From contig CAZEBB010000005.1 of NCBI GenBank assembly GCA_964510345.1, forward strand, positions 13,955-77,954: DNA of 64,000 nucleotides, given 5' to 3'. Position numbers and translations under genes: made by a program. Of this stretch, positions 62,203 through 64,000 are shown piece after piece (within the stretch, counting starts at the first letter, position 1; each line of letters begins with the position of its first letter). Under the pieces are notes generated by a model. It saw only the letters and a program-made list of their open reading frames with translations, ran no database searches and had not been told where the DNA came from. This DNA comes from JAAYQA01 sp964510345. Its GTDB lineage: Bacteria > Bacillota > Clostridia > Tissierellales > Peptoniphilaceae.

Positions 62203-63176
62203 TCCTGTTTCGGTGTGTCCTTCTTTCCGGCTTGGAGTGAACTGCGTAGGTTGCCGGTCCATCGGCTGATATCCAATCCGAGTTTTCGAAAAGCCCCCGA
62301 TACGGACCAATAGGCATTGGAGTATGCGCTGCTGATCCGATACGCAAGATCCGAACTGCCCTTGGATACTTTGAGGCGCTGTCGATCAAAAAACAACGAC
62401 ACCTCATCTTGAAAGGACGACGTTTCTTTTTCATTGATCGCTTCCGCTTTTTTATTGTATGTGATCAGCGCCTGTCGTTGCGCATTTTTCTTTTCCAGTT
62501 GCTTTTCTAAACGAGCAAGAGCTGCATCATCTCGCCCCTTTTGAATCTCTGCGTACAACGCGCTCAATCGCTCTGCGTACAAGGCTTCATTTTCCTGTAA
62601 CAGTTCTTGCTTGTGCGCTTCTTTGTGCTTTCTCGCCTCTTCTTTGGCAATTGCCTTTTCATCCGGTTCACTCTCTTGTACCGGCGGGCTCACCTTCAAC
62701 TTATCTTCTTTGATCGGCTCTTCACGTTTGGGGACCTCTCTCTCCATCTGCTGTTGGGAGGGTAGAGATTCACTTACCGGCACGCTTTCCCTTCTTGGGT
62801 ACGCGACCGGTTCCGCGCTTCTCGCCTCCTGAAGATAGTCCAACGCTTGCATTCGCCTCTTCGATTTTTGGCCTTCCCCCTGATGGTAGATCCCCAAAAT
62901 CATCGCATAACAAGTCCCGATCAAGCCGATGACGATAAAGATCACCGCACTGACCAGCTCATTTAAGCCGGACTGCGTCGTGAGTTGTTGCATCCCTTGA
63001 TAGAGGTAATAAAACCCGGCGATCACTAAAAGAACGCCCGGCAAATATTTAATAATGCTCGTTTTGCCTGAAATAGCAAATATTAGGTAGGTGACCACAA
63101 TGACCGCAATCGTCAAGATAAACAACATCAGGATCCGGTCACGCGCAGCCAGAATAAACCATACCAGTTCCGCCAT
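62199..63176 (-). CDS. Membrane protein with long coiled-coil cytoplasmic tail, unknown function
   Basis: 325 aa. Three hydrophobic helices (about 14-35, 43-60, 74-97) are followed by a charged region (110-240, rich in Glu/Lys/Gln, for example KAIAKEEARKHKEAHKQELL) likely to be a coiled coil, then an amphipathic tail. I recognise no family. Convergent overlap with the helicase gene. Confidence 0.75.
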   Translation of the reverse strand: MAELVWFILAARDRILMLFILTIAVIVVTYLIFAISGKTSIIKYLPGVLLVIAGFYYLYQGMQQLTTQSGLNELVSAVIFIVIGLIGTCYAMILGIYHQGEGQKSKRRMQALDYLQEARSAEPVAYPRRESVPVSESLPSQQQMEREVPKREEPIKEDKLKVSPPVQESEPDEKAIAKEEARKHKEAHKQELLQENEALYAERLSALYAEIQKGRDDAALARLEKQLEKKNAQRQALITYNKKAEAINEKETSSFQDEVSLFFDRQRLKVSKGSSDLAYRISSAYSNAYWSVSGAFRKLGLDISRWTGNLRSSLQAGKKDTPKQD

Positions 63177-63239
63177 AGTGCACTCCTCATCCTCTCATGC
63201 CATAGATTATACCATACAGGAGCCACTTTCTAACTCTTC

Positions 63240-63268
63240 TTGACACAGTTCCGACCATTTGACACAAT
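63240..63268 (+). promoter_or_regulatory. Promoter of the small lipoprotein gene
   Basis: TTGACA (63240-63245), 17-bp spacer, CACAAT (63263-63268). Confidence 0.7.
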
Positions 63269-63289
63269 AAGTGAGAAGGATGTGAACCC

Positions 63290-63862
63290 ATGAAAAAAAT
63301 TCTAGCCCTCCTGTTGATCCTCTGCCTCGCACTCGTCGGGTGCGGCCAAAAAGCCGAGGCGCCGCAGGACACTCTCGATACATTTCTCACCCACATGCAA
63401 AAAGGCGAATACGAACAAGCCGATGCCTATGTAGCCAATGCCGAAGAAGAAAAGCTGGCCGAAGACTTGAACGCGTTCGACCAAAAGAGCGACTTCATCC
63501 GCATCATGCGCAGTTTTGAATACGAATTAGGCGAACCGGACATCAAAGAAGACACCGCTACGATCCCCATCAAGGCGAGCTATCCCAACATGGTTCCTGT
63601 CTTCAGCAGTGCCATGAACGAAATGACCGCGTCCATCTTCTCCGACCCGACCCTACAGGCTCTCACCGATGAGCAGATGACCCAAAAGGTGAACGACATG
63701 CTCAACAAATACGTCAAAGAGCAAGAGGCATCGCTTGAGAAAAAAGAAGCTGAGTTCGCCATCACCCTCAAAAAATCCGGTGAGAAATGGCTCGTCGACA
63801 TCGACAACGAAGAGTTCGTGCTCATGCTGACCGGGCACATCTTCACCAGCGTCGCTAAGTAA
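63290..63862 (+). CDS. Small lipoprotein of DUF4878/DUF5105 type
   Basis: 190-aa precursor with lipoprotein signal LALVGC (Cys18). The mature part begins QDTLDTFLTHMQKGEYEQAD, an NTF2-like pattern seen in DUF4878/DUF5105 lipoproteins, and ends with the strand GEKWLVDIDNEEFVLML. It lacks the Thr/Glu/Ala tether of the other lipoproteins here. Function unknown. Confidence 0.82.
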   Translation: MKKILALLLILCLALVGCGQKAEAPQDTLDTFLTHMQKGEYEQADAYVANAEEEKLAEDLNAFDQKSDFIRIMRSFEYELGEPDIKEDTATIPIKASYPNMVPVFSSAMNEMTASIFSDPTLQALTDEQMTQKVNDMLNKYVKEQEASLEKKEAEFAITLKKSGEKWLVDIDNEEFVLMLTGHIFTSVAK

Positions 63863-63883
63863 CGACCAAACGATAAAAAAGTT

Positions 63884-63913
63884 TTGACAAAACACAGAGG
63901 CAACCCTTATAAT
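63884..63913 (+). promoter_or_regulatory. Promoter of the tRNA-Lys gene
   Basis: TTGACA (63884-63889), 18-bp spacer, TATAAT (63908-63913), 17 bp before the tRNA 5' end. Confidence 0.85.
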
Positions 63914-63929
63914 AATAGTTGTCTCACAT

Positions 63930-64000
63930 GCACCTTTAGCTCAGCTGGTAGAGCAACTGACTCTTAATCAGTGGGTCCAGGGTTCGAGTCCCTGAAGGTG
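63930..64000 (+). tRNA. tRNA-Lys (anticodon CTT), 3' end cut by window edge
   Basis: Acceptor 5' strand GCACCTT, D-arm GCTCAGCTGGTAGAGC, anticodon arm ACTGA-CTCTTAA-TCAGT (anticodon CTT), T-arm CAGGGTTCGAGTCCCTG and acceptor 3' strand AAGGTG. The last acceptor base, discriminator and CCA position fall outside. Confidence 0.96.

Noticed and set aside
1..64000. CRISPR array, prophage or insertion sequence
   Set aside because: No regularly spaced repeats, integrase, transposase of normal length, or phage structural genes were seen.

Overview
The window reads as a chromosomal segment of a low-redox, amino-acid-fermenting member of the Clostridia (Firmicutes). Evidence for this is a complete glycine reductase operon with two in-frame UGA (selenocysteine) codons, thioredoxins dedicated to it, T-box, glycine and cobalamin riboswitches, SecG/RNase R/SmpB next to the lower-glycolysis operon, Gram-positive type lipoproteins and strong sigma-A type promoters. 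I cannot name the species. One run of ten Ns (23805-23814) shows the source is a draft assembly. No phage, plasmid, IS element or CRISPR array is visible.

Layout. 1-6010 (minus): a threonine operon lysC-asd-hom-birA-thrC-thrB behind a T-box leader whose specifier reads ACC (Thr). 6097-10216 (plus): response regulator, ABC ATPase, ABC permease and sensor kinase, followed by a mercaptopyruvate sulfurtransferase-like protein. 10230-15196 (minus): secG, a K+-dependent type membrane pyrophosphatase, rnr and smpB. 15331-21315 (minus): gap, pgk, tpiA, gpmI, eno. 21322-26074 (minus): a nucleoside-type ABC importer with a BMP lipoprotein. 26206-27294 (plus): class II aldolase. 27309-32167 (minus): a flavin reductase lipoprotein, a secreted M19 dipeptidase (probably frameshifted at its start) and a DUF438/hemerythrin/PAS protein.

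32241-39878 (minus) is the metabolic centre: tandem glycine riboswitch, trxB, trxA, grdE, grdA(Sec), grdB(Sec), grdC, grdD. Electrons flow NADPH-TrxB-TrxA-GrdA; GrdE/GrdB bind glycine and the GrdC/D complex releases acetyl phosphate. 39917-42834 (minus): HAD phosphatase, trmL, Na/Pi cotransporter. 42931-43903 (plus): Trp T-box and a TrpP-like tryptophan transporter. 43911-45471 (minus): an FMN-binding plus rhodanese lipoprotein with a cre-like operator. 45508-49055 (minus): cobalamin riboswitch and btuFCD. 49307-51282 (minus): DNA repair (nth), DUF503, queG. 51345-52489 (plus): rodA.

52550-55109 contains two inverted 84-bp copies of a structured intergenic repeat flanking tdk and a threonine aldolase-cyclophilin fusion. 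The rest (55179-64000) holds a Tim44-like zinc-ribbon protein, DUF1667, membrane proteins of unknown function, a phosphodiesterase, map, a nitroreductase, a short UvrD-like helicase, a small lipoprotein and a tRNA-Lys cut by the right edge.

The items I would look at first are the 84-bp inverted repeats with the 16-bp direct repeats near one copy, the threonine aldolase-cyclophilin fusion that keeps an internal Shine-Dalgarno, the FMN/rhodanese lipoprotein with its cre-like site, and the shared Thr/Glu/Ala-rich tethers of four lipoproteins.
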